The notes under the pieces are model-generated. The model saw nothing but the letters and a program-made list of their open reading frames with translations, had not been told where the DNA came from and made no database searches. Both the position numbers and the translations under genes were made by a program. Below are positions 1 to 8,026 of a stretch of 64,000 nucleotides of DNA, piece by piece; position 1 is the first letter of the stretch, and each line of letters starts with the position of its first letter. The DNA is from Paenibacillus sp. BK033 (lineage in GTDB: Bacteria; Bacillota; Bacilli; Paenibacillales; Paenibacillaceae), in NCBI RefSeq assembly GCF_004345425.1, contig NZ_SLVP01000015.1:1-64000 (forward strand), in the 5' to 3' direction.

Positions 1-2
1 TA

Positions 3-113
3 GGCAGTCATTACTTTGAACAGCGACAGCAAGAAGCCATTATGAAGCAAGCTGTTCGCAGGCTTGAGAGTCTTGGTTTTCAGGTTGCTCTTTCTGCCTC
101 AGAGGCCTCTTAA
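3..113 (+). CDS. C-terminal fragment, possibly of a transposase
   Basis: An open frame enters from the left edge and stops with TAA at 111-113, giving 36 residues rich in Arg, Gln and Leu and containing QAVRRLESLGFQV. The basic helix followed by a short hydrophobic strand and the protein end resembles the tails of some insertion-sequence transposases, but this is only an impression. No terminal inverted repeat was seen in the 165 bases that follow, which look non-coding. It could equally be the tail of an unrelated protein. Confidence 0.3.
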   Translation, partial: GSHYFEQRQQEAIMKQAVRRLESLGFQVALSASEAS

Positions 114-279
114 CCGTCCTAATCTCTCATAATTTCGAAGAAGCACAGTTTTAAAAAAACATAAAAGCTGGGCTTGTTTTCGTGCTGCCATTTTTGGGTC
201 TGAGCTAAGAGTAATTTTCGGGGTAGCTTAATATCAGCTTGGAGAAACAAACCCTTTACATTAACTACTACTCAACCAC

Positions 280-1498
280 TCAATCGAATACCGCGATCTC
301 TTCGCGAGTATCGAAATCCTGATCAAGATCAAGCTCGTAATTATACGTCCATCGTCCATTAGCGTTTTCCATATAAATAAGAGCTTCGAATACCTCATCA
401 CCTTCTGTAACACCTTCTGTCATATCGCTCCAACTAAGAGTCCCTTGGACCACAGCTTCCTTTTTTCCAAGAAAGACGACTCGTTCATTAGTTAATTTGT
501 ATCTATTGTCGCTATGCGAGAACAATTCTTTAAGGTTGTCTTTCCAGGTTTTTGACCCAATGACAATACCTTCCCATTCTTTAATGAATGAGGGGGCTGT
601 GTATTGAATCGTTTGATCAAGATTTTCTGCATTATACGCTGCGTAGTATTTTCTTAAATCAGATAGTACGTTATTTTGCTCAATAAAATGGTCCTCTAAG
701 ATGGCTGCAGCCTTTTGGTCGATATCCCCCGGAAGTTCCAGTTTGTTATAAAACCAGCCATCGTGTGCGATCTTCCATTGTCCTTGTTCATACCGAATGA
801 CGAAGACTTCCACATCTTTACGATTCAACTCTTCCGTATTCTTTATATAAGTTACTTGAAGCGTTGCTTGGTCTTTAGCTGTATATTCAATTCGATCGAT
901 GCTCAGCTTGGATTCTCGGACTGGGATTTCACTATTGACTTGATTCGCTTCATAGTCGTACTCAGGATTATGGTATCCCAATGTCAAATTATCAGATGTC
1001 AGTAATTTTGGAGTAAATGCTTCGAAATATTTCGTTATGAGCTCTTTAATAGCGGCTTCTTGACCATAACCATATGTCTGTATACTTACGGTGAGCCTCG
1101 GTTCATCATAATAAATCGAATACTTCGCGATATCTCCAAATTCGCGAAGAGGGATCTTGTCCTTTAATTTCAAGAATTGCATTGGTTAAATAGTAACTAC
1201 CAGCGTCGTTATACTCAATAATATCTTCACCGGTACCGAATCGAATGACTACACCGTTTATGTTTCCCGAGATTATCCCAGTATCTGGATCATAGGCGGC
1301 CTTATAACCCATTGCGTCAGAAAATTTGCGAAAAGCTACGTACATAACACCCGATTTTACAATCGGATTTACACCAGTAATCTTTTTATTATTCACTACC
1401 AATTGAATTTGCTTACTTACAGAAGCAGCTCCCTCTACTTGTGGAGTAGATACGACCATGCAGAGGACTATCAATATACCAATAAGCTTCTTGAACAT
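280..1498 (-). pseudogene. Secreted copper amine oxidase N-domain protein, frameshifted
   Basis: Two overlapping frames read as one protein broken by a frameshift. The first (1106-1498, 130 aa) starts with a signal peptide (MFKKLIGILIVLCMVV) and the first half of a copper amine oxidase N-terminal stalk domain (VNPIVKSGVMYVAFRKFSDAMGY). The second (280-1182) resumes with the expected second half of that domain (KIPLREFGDIAKY, then a D/T-V-S-I strand) and continues with about 260 residues that look like two SnoaL/DUF4440-like alpha+beta repeats. The switch must lie near 1150-1182, where the frames differ by one base. A repaired protein would have about 400 residues and be exported. The stalk domain is common in surface proteins of Paenibacillus and has no amine oxidase activity. 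A sequencing error is possible, so it may be intact in the organism. Confidence 0.65.
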
Positions 1499-1534
1499 TG
1501 TGACACATCCTATTCTTAGTAGTAAGAATCGCTC

Positions 1535-1852
1535 TTATTTTAGTTTATCGGCTGAAATCTTAATAAAAATAGTAGCCAACAATCCTATGGCTACCGAGTT
1601 AAAATACAGCACAAACCAAACAAAGCCTCTCTCCGGCATTTTATAAAGCAGAAAGGGGATCTGCTCCCCATGGAGACAAATTCCTTTGAGCTTCCCAGTT
1701 AGTGCAATATGGTGTTTTTGTCCCGCGCCCCTGTCGTACCGGATAATCACCCCGTAATAGGTCGGTGTAGATTTCTTTACGTTTTCTTTGTTTGCAATAA
1801 GATCGTGAACCTCTTGCTCGGTTAAACGCTGTTGAAATGAGACTTCATGCAA
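1535..1852 (-). CDS. Hypothetical membrane-anchored small protein
   Basis: A 105-residue frame starting on TTG directly after an in-frame TAA. The first two thirds are polar and contain YYGVIIRYDRGAG; the last 30 residues form one hydrophobic segment (FVWFVLYFNSVAIGLLATIFI) followed by a Lys-rich tail, so it would be a C-terminally anchored membrane protein. No good ribosome site is seen before the start, so it may be the surviving 3' part of a longer gene. It ends about 40 bases before the start of the frameshifted stalk-domain gene on the same strand. I do not recognise a family. Confidence 0.4.
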   Translation of the reverse strand: MHEVSFQQRLTEQEVHDLIANKENVKKSTPTYYGVIIRYDRGAGQKHHIALTGKLKGICLHGEQIPFLLYKMPERGFVWFVLYFNSVAIGLLATIFIKISADKLK

Positions 1853-1995
1853 CGCAAGTTAAGACGATCATAACAAGTCTTGATCGATTCGTTAATCGTT
1901 GAATCCCAAACAGCCCCTCTCCCAAGTGCTTCCACCGTGCCACAATTCGCCTGATTTGGATCGGCAAGTTACAAATACTGTTCAGAATAAAGAAA

Positions 1996-2044
1996 CAGCG
2001 GTAGTCTAGGACTAAAAAACAAAGTCCGAGACTACCACTGTTTT
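1996..2044 (-). terminator. Rho-independent terminator after the VOC gene
   Basis: An 18-bp stem (1996-2013 with 2023-2040) with two mismatches and an A-rich loop is flanked by T-rich sequence on both strands. It lies just after the stop of the minus-strand VOC gene. Nothing else is evident in the rest of 1853-2071. Confidence 0.7.
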
Positions 2045-2071
2045 ATTTAACTATGGTTCACCGATAGTTCG

Positions 2072-2449
2072 TTAAGCGACGAGACTGATTAGATTGTTAT
2101 CGGGGTCCTTTATGATCGCATATCGCTCTCCCCACGGTGCATCTTGCGGCTCGAGAAAGCCGTCATACCCAAGCGTCGTCAACTGACGGTACACGTCATC
2201 CAGCGCTTCGTTGCTGGGGAACTGAAAGGCGAGCTCGGTCCGGTAGCCGACAGGATCTTCCCAGCCTTCAAAAACACGCTTTACCGATTCCACCATATCG
2301 AATGCAAACACAATTCCTTCTTGCTCCACGTCTACGTGATGATCTTCGTCGGCGCCGTCCGGAATATCCAGCCCCAACACACGATAAAAATCCAACGCCC
2401 TCTTCATCTCTTCTACGTAAATCGCGATTCGTTTCAACTTTACCGTCAT
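2072..2449 (-). CDS. VOC-superfamily (glyoxalase/bleomycin-resistance fold) protein
   Basis: A 125-residue protein with two beta-alpha-beta-beta-beta modules typical of the vicinal oxygen chelate superfamily: RIAIYVEEMKRALDFYRVLGLD at the N-terminus and a C-terminal GERYAIIKDPDNNLISLV strand pair. Such proteins bind a divalent metal and a small hydrophobic ligand; members include glyoxalase I, dioxygenases and antibiotic-binding proteins. The His and Glu positions near 38-42 (DHHVDVE) could take part in metal binding, but the substrate cannot be told. An AGGGGAG ribosome site precedes the ATG. It lies directly downstream of the AraC-type regulator on the same strand, so the two probably form a unit in which the regulator controls the VOC gene. 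Confidence 0.8.
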   Translation of the reverse strand: MTVKLKRIAIYVEEMKRALDFYRVLGLDIPDGADEDHHVDVEQEGIVFAFDMVESVKRVFEGWEDPVGYRTELAFQFPSNEALDDVYRQLTTLGYDGFLEPQDAPWGERYAIIKDPDNNLISLVA

Positions 2450-2534
2450 GTAATGCAGCTCCCCTCGCCTTGCTTGATTTCACTCCCATTATAGTAATTG
2501 TCCTTCATTGCAAAATAGTAAAAAACGGACTTCC

Positions 2535-3353
2535 TCACTCCTGCTTGGTCAGCCTTTTGAGTGGAAGTCCATAATATCGCTTAAAAACGCCAGCGAAGTG
2601 CGACTGATCGTAGTACCCGTGTTGAAGTGCCAAATCCGTCAAGCTGAAATAGTCCCCTCTGTACAATTCCTCCAGCACGCTTTGAAAGCGGACGATGCCG
2701 AGCATCTCCTTCGGGCTGAGGCCAAGCTCCAGTTCAAAGGATCTTCGCAGATGCCTCTCGCTAAAGTTTACCTTATCCGCCAAATCCGTTACGGAAAGAT
2801 TACCTTTGACCTCGTATATATACTGCATGCTCTGGTAGACCAAAGTGAGGGCAGGCACCTCGCTCGCAGCCAGTATTCGGCCCAATTGCTGCTCCACGAC
2901 CTCGATCCTGTCTGGTAACGATTGGGCAGTCAGCAGCTTTTCGACCCAATCGAGGGCCTCTTGTCCCCAGAGATCCTCCAAAAACACACGATTTGCCGTT
3001 AATGTCGATATTGGAGACTTCAGGATCGTGCGGGCCGACTCCGAATACAGCCGGATACCCCATACCGAGCGTGCTTTTGCAAATTGCAAAACTTCGACTT
3101 GTGTCGTTAGCCCTACGACATAAGCGGCCTGCCTGCTTGATGAAGCGAACAGGTCCACTATAATATCGACACAGCCATCGGGGATGACTCGATGTCCCGG
3201 ATTTCCCGGCACCGGCAGGAAATCCACCGTCCAATAGGCAGCGACATGCGACGCCAGGCGACGGCTTGGCGCAAACTCCCGGAAGTTGTGCGAGTGGATA
3301 TGCAACTGCGGCTGCAATTGGGGAGCATGCAAGGGCCGGTAAGGATGGCTCAT
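2535..3353 (-). CDS. AraC-family transcriptional regulator with N-terminal sensor domain
   Basis: A 272-residue cytoplasmic regulator. Residues 1-130 form the beta-rich sensor domain often found in this subgroup (VAAYWTVDFLP, then HRVIPDGCVDIIVDL). Residues 165-270 carry the two helix-turn-helix units of the AraC/XylS type (LSVTDLADKVNFSERHLRRSFELELGLSPKEMLGIVRFQ and then FSLTDLALQHGYYDQSHFAGVFKRYYGLPL). An AGGAGG ribosome site lies before the ATG. The gene is upstream of and co-directional with the VOC gene, which is the likely target together with its own promoter. No operator was recognised in the 150 bases upstream, which hold nothing else visible. Confidence 0.85.
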   Translation of the reverse strand: MSHPYRPLHAPQLQPQLHIHSHNFREFAPSRRLASHVAAYWTVDFLPVPGNPGHRVIPDGCVDIIVDLFASSSRQAAYVVGLTTQVEVLQFAKARSVWGIRLYSESARTILKSPISTLTANRVFLEDLWGQEALDWVEKLLTAQSLPDRIEVVEQQLGRILAASEVPALTLVYQSMQYIYEVKGNLSVTDLADKVNFSERHLRRSFELELGLSPKEMLGIVRFQSVLEELYRGDYFSLTDLALQHGYYDQSHFAGVFKRYYGLPLKRLTKQE

Positions 3354-3506
3354 CTGCGCTTCTTCCTCCTATTACGTGAAAAATCTTGAAAACTTAGCGG
3401 CTTTCAAGGCTAACTTGCCTCGCCAATGACTGTAACACTGCCCAGCTGCTGTCGTGTTGTTATCAACGTTTTCCATAAGTTCAAGCAAATACATACTCCA
3501 TTCTCG

Positions 3507-3908
3507 TTAATCTTTAAACATTTCTGTTGTTTCTCTTAATGTATATTCATCTGGTATCCTTTTTTCAATAATAAACGCTCTAAATAGTTCAACTGCCTGA
3601 TTATGGTTTAAGACTTCATTAGACTTAACTTTTATTTCACCACCGCTGTATGAAACCTTTGTGCTTGTCTTTAACAGACTCTTTACACCGACTACAAAAT
3701 GCCTAAATCCATACTTATCTGGTGTTCTGATTTCTATTGTCATTCTTGACTTAGAACCTGCACATTGAATATATAAAGAATCACTAAAAGATAGTGTACA
3801 AAATGAGCTTGTACTATTGTTCATTTGATAGAGGAAGCCGTAAACAAAATCGGCTTCTGGATTAATGTCTTCCATTACATAATTATCTACTTGATACCGA
3901 AATTCCAT
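3507..3908 (-). CDS. Hypothetical protein
   Basis: About 133 residues, no signal peptide or membrane segment. The start at 3908 (MEFRYQV) is preferred over a GTG three codons upstream because a GAGGTG ribosome site sits six bases before it. The sequence alternates beta strands (SFCTLSFSDSLYIQC, RMTIEIRTPDKYGFRHFVVGVK) with a C-terminal helix (NHNQAVELFRAFI). The size, acidity and fold pattern resemble immunity proteins of contact-dependent toxin systems, but no toxin gene is adjacent, so this is only a suggestion. The base composition is AT-richer than that of the carbohydrate genes to the right, as for its neighbours up to 6 kb. Confidence 0.55.
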   Translation of the reverse strand: MEFRYQVDNYVMEDINPEADFVYGFLYQMNNSTSSFCTLSFSDSLYIQCAGSKSRMTIEIRTPDKYGFRHFVVGVKSLLKTSTKVSYSGGEIKVKSNEVLNHNQAVELFRAFIIEKRIPDEYTLRETTEMFKD

Positions 3909-4021
3909 GTAATTCACCTCAAAGTTGTTTCAGCCTTAAATCTTTCTATTTAAAATTTTAACATGAAAGAAAGTGTTTCTTTCAACTATAGTTCATCCCA
4001 CTATCCTGCCCTTAATATAAT

Positions 4022-4044
4022 AAAGCTGCCATGACGGCAGCTTT
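4022..4044 (-). terminator. Terminator of the UPF0158 gene
   Basis: A nine-base perfect stem (AAAGCTGCC with GGCAGCTTT) with T-rich sequence on the minus-strand exit, 13 bases after the UPF0158 stop codon. Confidence 0.7.
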
Positions 4045-4057
4045 CATTTTTAGTTTA

Positions 4058-4531
4058 TTATTTTTGGAATTCAATGTCATGTTCGATGCACCATTCAATC
4101 ACCAATTCCTTTATCTTGTTTTCCTTGTAGGTATACCATTGCTTATCTATGCCAAATTGTATTATTTTATCTTTAAATCTGCGAAATGCACCTTTCCCAA
4201 TAATTGCGGTATTTAGCGCTTCATTCATCTCTTCATCTTCAAGAGTCGAAATGAACTCTTCTATGAGTTCATATTCGTTGTAGTCGTTTTTTAACGTGAA
4301 ATCAGCATATTTTTCCTGTTCATCCTCGAGTATGCAAATTGCCCTTTGAATGTTCTCTCTTTGCCATTCAGGGAAATTTTCAAGCGGCTGTTCATCTTCA
4401 GCAGCTCGAATTTCTTCTCTAGTTAACGTAATCACTTCACCTGTTGTTACATCTATATAAGTAAACGTATCCTCAATCCCAATCTCAATCTCGCTGACTA
4501 ATTGATCTAAACTGACGAGTACTTTAACCAA
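4058..4531 (-). CDS. UPF0158-family protein
   Basis: About 157 acidic residues matching the UPF0158 family: a short N-terminal segment ending in TFTYIDVTTGEVI, an acidic helical region (REEIRAAEDEQP, ERQRE-like turn), and the C-terminal hallmark GKGAFRRFKDKI followed by an aromatic-rich end (WYTYKENKIKELVIEWC). The function is unknown for the family. I chose the TTG at 4531 over the ATG at 4555 because a GGAAAGGA ribosome site lies eight bases before the TTG and the longer form only adds eight residues that include this site. It is followed by a good terminator. It sits in the AT-rich group of small genes at 3.5-6.1 kb. Confidence 0.75.
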   Translation of the reverse strand: MVKVLVSLDQLVSEIEIGIEDTFTYIDVTTGEVITLTREEIRAAEDEQPLENFPEWQRENIQRAICILEDEQEKYADFTLKNDYNEYELIEEFISTLEDEEMNEALNTAIIGKGAFRRFKDKIIQFGIDKQWYTYKENKIKELVIEWCIEHDIEFQK

Positions 4532-4612
4532 TAAAATCGTTCCTTTCCAACTCATCCTTTTTACTGAATGATCATTCCTCGTAGCACACTGCCGAAGTAT
4601 CGCTATCTTGGT

Positions 4613-4960
4613 TTATTTGTTTTTCTTCATCTGATTCATAACTTCTTGAATCTCTTCCCTACTTGCATTACCTGTTCCGTCAAACGAACACATTAAACAG
4701 GAACGTAGCTCAATATCTTTACCATTTTCATCAATATCGGAAACTGGTTCTGTCCAGTCCGCTCCTTGACCACAAAAATCACATCATTAGTTGATTCAAC
4801 ACTTCGATGGTTTCCTGCAAACGAATGTGATTCATTTGCATAATTGACAGTTATTTTTACATTCAAAAAAGTCGATAAAGACCTCTTTATCTTGATCATC
4901 CATGTAACGGAGTCCACTCGTAGTTATACCTTTAATTCTTGAATGATCGAATTCGGGCAA
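4613..4960 (-). pseudogene. Broken gene for a small zinc-ribbon-like protein
   Basis: One reading frame from a TTG at 4960 (AGAGG ribosome site seven bases upstream) to TAA at 4613-4615 is protein-like at both ends but interrupted by several stops in the middle. The first part reads PEFDHSRIKGITTSG...EVFIDFFECKNNCQLC. The last part reads CDFCGQGADWTEP...RSCLMCSFDG and ends in a charged helix, giving a CxxC...CxxC pattern typical of a zinc ribbon. Between them, about 4780-4840, a different frame reads NHIRLQETIEVLNQL. Two compensating indels would restore a protein of about 115 residues. It may be a decayed gene or contain sequencing errors; its role is unknown. Confidence 0.5.
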
Positions 4961-5037
4961 TATCTTCGCCTCTTTTAAAACTCGCTAATTCTAACACTTA
5001 TTCGTGATGTGATTAAAGTATCCTCCCTTTACTCAAC

Positions 5038-5074
5038 AAAAGCTGCACCAGACCGGTAGATGTGCTGCTGCTTT
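5038..5074 (-). terminator. Weak terminator candidate after the DUF3885 gene
   Basis: An imperfect hairpin (AAAAGCTGCAC with GTGCTGCTGCTTT) lies about 90 bases after the DUF3885 stop on the minus strand. The rest of 4961-5162 holds nothing recognisable. Confidence 0.35.
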
Positions 5075-5162
5075 ATTGATTGAACTATAGTTACCCTAGC
5101 TTAATCATTTGCGTTAGCGAAATATATTCTTGTAAGGTTATTTTCTAGACCTGCCACCCTAA

Positions 5163-6068
5163 TCAAACTGTTCTTTCAAAGCTCCAACCTTCATAAGCAC
5201 CATATTTTTTACCGTACATACTCATGAGGTGCGTTTGGTAACCGATTAGTGCTAAAGCTTGTGTTTTAGTAGCTATAAACCTGACCCGGTCATCCAATTT
5301 TGAAATCTGCTTAATCGAGAATGACGTCAACCCGATCTCTTTTTCAAATTCTTTAGCGTATACGAACGGAATCTCAAAATGATGTGTTATGTGACAGGTG
5401 TTAACTCGCCTTAGATTGATTCCGGAATTAGTAATTTTCTTGTTGTTATGTTCCATTCGAGTCTTAAGTTCTTCATCCGTTTCGATGATACCCGCGAGTC
5501 CTTCACCAAAAAGATTGTCAATTTCGTATCGGTTAAAATCCAAGATCCATTTTCGGTGTAGATGGTATAGAGGCAACAGGGCACCTATTTGCGAACTAAA
5601 GACATCGCAGCCACGATCGTCATACATGTGAAACAAGATGCCTTTTGTTTTGTTATACAGGTAAATCCCACCGTCGGCGCTCGGTTTGCGCATGAAGTCG
5701 GCATTCTCAATGGATTCAATTAAATACGACTTTCTGATTTCTTTCGCTTTAACTTCAACGGTCCATTCTTTAGTGTAGAAATCGACATCAGACTCATCAA
5801 ACTCATATGGTAAAGTGCTCGATGTCGTGTTATTCAACCGCGTTAGGAAAAAACGCTTTAATCGTATCTTACTTTTCCGTTTTTCATTTATTCCAAAGCT
5901 GGTCCTATGCATAAAAATCACATCGTCTTCGGGATCGAAGATTGAACGATATATAGCACTCGCGCGACGAAAGCTTTCGTTCCGGTACGCCTCTTCCGTC
6001 AAACTTTCGAGTCCTAATTCAAAACGGATATAAGGACCTTGAGCTTTAATTTCTTTTACAATGTTCAT
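5163..6068 (-). CDS. DUF3885 domain-containing protein
   Basis: A 301-residue soluble protein. The N-terminal 210 residues match the DUF3885 pattern: an IRFELG start, a region for a helix with RASAIYRSIF, then ADGGIYLYNKTKGILFHMYDDRGCDVF and a C-terminal HRKWILDFNRYEIDNLF. The following 80 residues (NTCHITHHFEIPF...GYQTHLMSMYGKKY) form a second, separate module that I do not recognise. DUF3885 proteins have no known activity; in Bacillota they often occur as scattered paralogues near toxin-immunity loci. The ribosome site (AAGG) is weak. There is no obvious operon partner. The gene is AT-rich compared with the 7-33 kb region. Confidence 0.75.
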   Translation of the reverse strand: MNIVKEIKAQGPYIRFELGLESLTEEAYRNESFRRASAIYRSIFDPEDDVIFMHRTSFGINEKRKSKIRLKRFFLTRLNNTTSSTLPYEFDESDVDFYTKEWTVEVKAKEIRKSYLIESIENADFMRKPSADGGIYLYNKTKGILFHMYDDRGCDVFSSQIGALLPLYHLHRKWILDFNRYEIDNLFGEGLAGIIETDEELKTRMEHNNKKITNSGINLRRVNTCHITHHFEIPFVYAKEFEKEIGLTSFSIKQISKLDDRVRFIATKTQALALIGYQTHLMSMYGKKYGAYEGWSFERTV

Positions 6069-6517
6069 TGAGGATTTACCTTAGCTTTTATTCTCCATTT
6101 TACCATATCTGACTGACCAAGATCCTTCATGTTTGGATTAAACTCTGATCTGCTGCATCTTTCCCCGAAATGGTGGCGTAGGGAATTATTTTAGCCACCG
6201 CGCGGTTTCATCATCCCGCTCATGTTCAGGATTGGACATCTAGTTCGATTGATGACAATTTCAATACTGTATGGAATATCATTATCCATGGGATCGCAAA
6301 GCCGAAATAGTCATACAACTGGGCGTGCGTGTGTAACGGAGAGGGCCACACTATTCCCGACCTCTGCTACTCTTTTCAGCTTGAAACAAACGACAAGAAA
6401 ATACGTACATGTGAAAAAAGCTTGTTAATATTAAGATTCTAATCGGGAATATTATGTCGTTATTCTTTGGTGGCTGGGCCGTGGGTTGCTGCAACTAATT
6501 ACTTAAATTGCACGAAC
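6069..6517. other. 450-base intergenic stretch, possibly with a gene remnant
   Basis: No intact gene is seen. On the plus strand, one frame at about 6190-6310 reads QDWTSSSIDDNFNTVWNIII and stops at TAG; it looks like the end of a protein but has no start or ribosome site. I cannot assign it. The right end runs into the terminator of the MATE gene. Confidence 0.3.
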
Positions 6518-6546
6518 AAACAGCCGGTCGAGATAACCGGCTGTTT
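6518..6546 (-). terminator. Terminator of the MATE transporter gene
   Basis: An 11-base perfect stem (AAACAGCCGGT with ACCGGCTGTTT) with a seven-base loop lies nine bases after the MATE stop on the minus strand. Confidence 0.8.
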
Positions 6547-6554
6547 GCTCATTT

Positions 6555-7955
6555 TTACATATGTCCGGCAGCTGATGCTGCCGGTATTTTGCCCGTCGTC
6601 GCTTTTACTCGGGACCAGTCGAGCGTCAGATAACGCCACCCGTTGGCAACCGCCGAAAGCACGATTAGCAAACATAGCGCGGACCAAGCGCCGGTCTGCC
6701 CCCAATCGAGCACCCTGGTCAACAGAATCGTTAGCGGGATGAATAACAGCCAGTTTAAGATAAGCGCCGTCCGTGACAAGAACGTCGTGTCCCCTATGCC
6801 TCGAAGTCCGCCGCCGAAAATAATGTTTGCTCCTGTGAACAGCTGAACGCAAGCGGTTAGATGGATAAGCGAAATCGCCGTTTCGTACACCGCCGTCTCC
6901 GAGGTATACAGCTTGGCGATCGGCAATGCGAACAAGAAAAAGACGACCGAGATCAACGCCATAAAGATAAGGCCCAGATAAACCGTCACAATCCCGAATC
7001 TTCGGGCAGCAGCGCTGTTGCCCTTGCCCACTTCCTGTCCAATCCCGATCGTAGCCGCAGCGCCGAAGCCATTCGAAGGCATAAACCCGAAGGACAAGAT
7101 GTTAAGCGCGATTTCATTGGCGGCGATAGCGGTTGTGCCAAGCCTTGTAATGCATGCGGTAAACACAAGCATCCCAACGCTGTTGGACAGCTCCGTTATG
7201 CCAAGCTTAACGCTCTCGAACAACAGCAGGCGCACCTGTTGCGCCTCGATGCGTATCCAGCCCCTTGTTGCGTACGGGATGCTCATGAAACCGTAATAGA
7301 CGATTAAACTTAGCAAAAAGGTTACCGCTTCGGCAGCTACCATGCTCCACGCCGCTCCTTGAAGCCCAAGCTCCGGAAAACCGAACTTTCCATAGGCAAG
7401 GACATAAGTCAAGCTTACGACCAGCCCGCTATTAATGAGCGAGAGAGTCATTGGCGTACGCGTATCCCCGACCGCCCGCATATAAGCAAAGAATACGGTA
7501 TTAAACATGGTAAAGATTAGCGCAATCATTCTCACGAGCAGGTAAGGTGAGCCAAGGGTAAGGATGGTCTCGTTCGAGCCCATCAGGTTGAGAATACCGT
7601 AAGGAAGCAGGAAGCTGCCTATGAGCAGGGTAATTCCCTGTACGGCCGTAATGATCAGCGCAATCTGCATCCGTTGGTTTCCCTGCCGGATATTGCCGGA
7701 GCCATAGTTTTGGGCGACGAGAAAGTTAATCGCTCCCTGCACGCCGGAGAATAAGGCCCATAGATTGTAAATGATAATGTTCGTAATGCCGACAACCGCA
7801 ATGGACGCCGCACCAAGATTTCCGACGATCATTAACACCAGCAATCCGGTAAAAGTCATGGAGGAGAAGGTGGCGATAGACGGGATCGCTAATGTTAGGA
7901 TTCGTTTGACCAACAGCAAGACTGCACCTCTTCGCAGGGAATTCGATTCTGCCAT
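6555..7955 (-). CDS. MATE-family efflux transporter
   Basis: A 466-residue integral membrane protein with about 12 hydrophobic segments arranged as two homologous halves, the layout of the multidrug and toxic compound extrusion family. Family features visible are the N-terminal LALPSIA-like segment (LTLAIPSIATFSSM), the AQNYGSGN turn near residue 85 (the conserved V-A-Q-x-x-G element) and the matching GQEVGKGN in the second half. MATE proteins export organic cations or other solutes in exchange for Na+ or H+. The gene follows the GH95 gene by 71 bases on the same strand and may be the last gene of that locus, but a separate promoter candidate lies in the gap. The substrate is unknown; an association with sugar genes may be accidental. 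The ribosome site is weak. Confidence 0.9.
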   Translation of the reverse strand: MAESNSLRRGAVLLLVKRILTLAIPSIATFSSMTFTGLLVLMIVGNLGAASIAVVGITNIIIYNLWALFSGVQGAINFLVAQNYGSGNIRQGNQRMQIALIITAVQGITLLIGSFLLPYGILNLMGSNETILTLGSPYLLVRMIALIFTMFNTVFFAYMRAVGDTRTPMTLSLINSGLVVSLTYVLAYGKFGFPELGLQGAAWSMVAAEAVTFLLSLIVYYGFMSIPYATRGWIRIEAQQVRLLLFESVKLGITELSNSVGMLVFTACITRLGTTAIAANEIALNILSFGFMPSNGFGAAATIGIGQEVGKGNSAAARRFGIVTVYLGLIFMALISVVFFLFALPIAKLYTSETAVYETAISLIHLTACVQLFTGANIIFGGGLRGIGDTTFLSRTALILNWLLFIPLTILLTRVLDWGQTGAWSALCLLIVLSAVANGWRYLTLDWSRVKATTGKIPAASAAGHM

Positions 7956-7982
7956 CTTTGATCATAGGCAAAACCTGCTTTC

Positions 7983-8011
7983 ATTATAGGAGGGAGTCTT
8001 ACCGCTGAAAA
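7983..8011 (-). promoter_or_regulatory. Candidate promoter for the MATE gene
   Basis: On the minus strand TTTTCA (8006-8011) and TATAAT (7983-7988) are separated by 17 bases, partly inside the gap after the GH95 stop. The -10 is perfect and the -35 is weak. Confidence 0.45.
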
Positions 8012-8026
8012 GAAGTGATATGAAGA

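Noticed and set aside
1..280. Complete insertion sequence at the left edge
   Set aside because: Only a C-terminal stub is seen, without terminal repeats or target duplication.
6222..6428. 68-residue plus-strand frame in the 6.1-6.5 kb gap
   Set aside because: No ribosome site and low-complexity translation; only recorded as part of the intergenic stretch.
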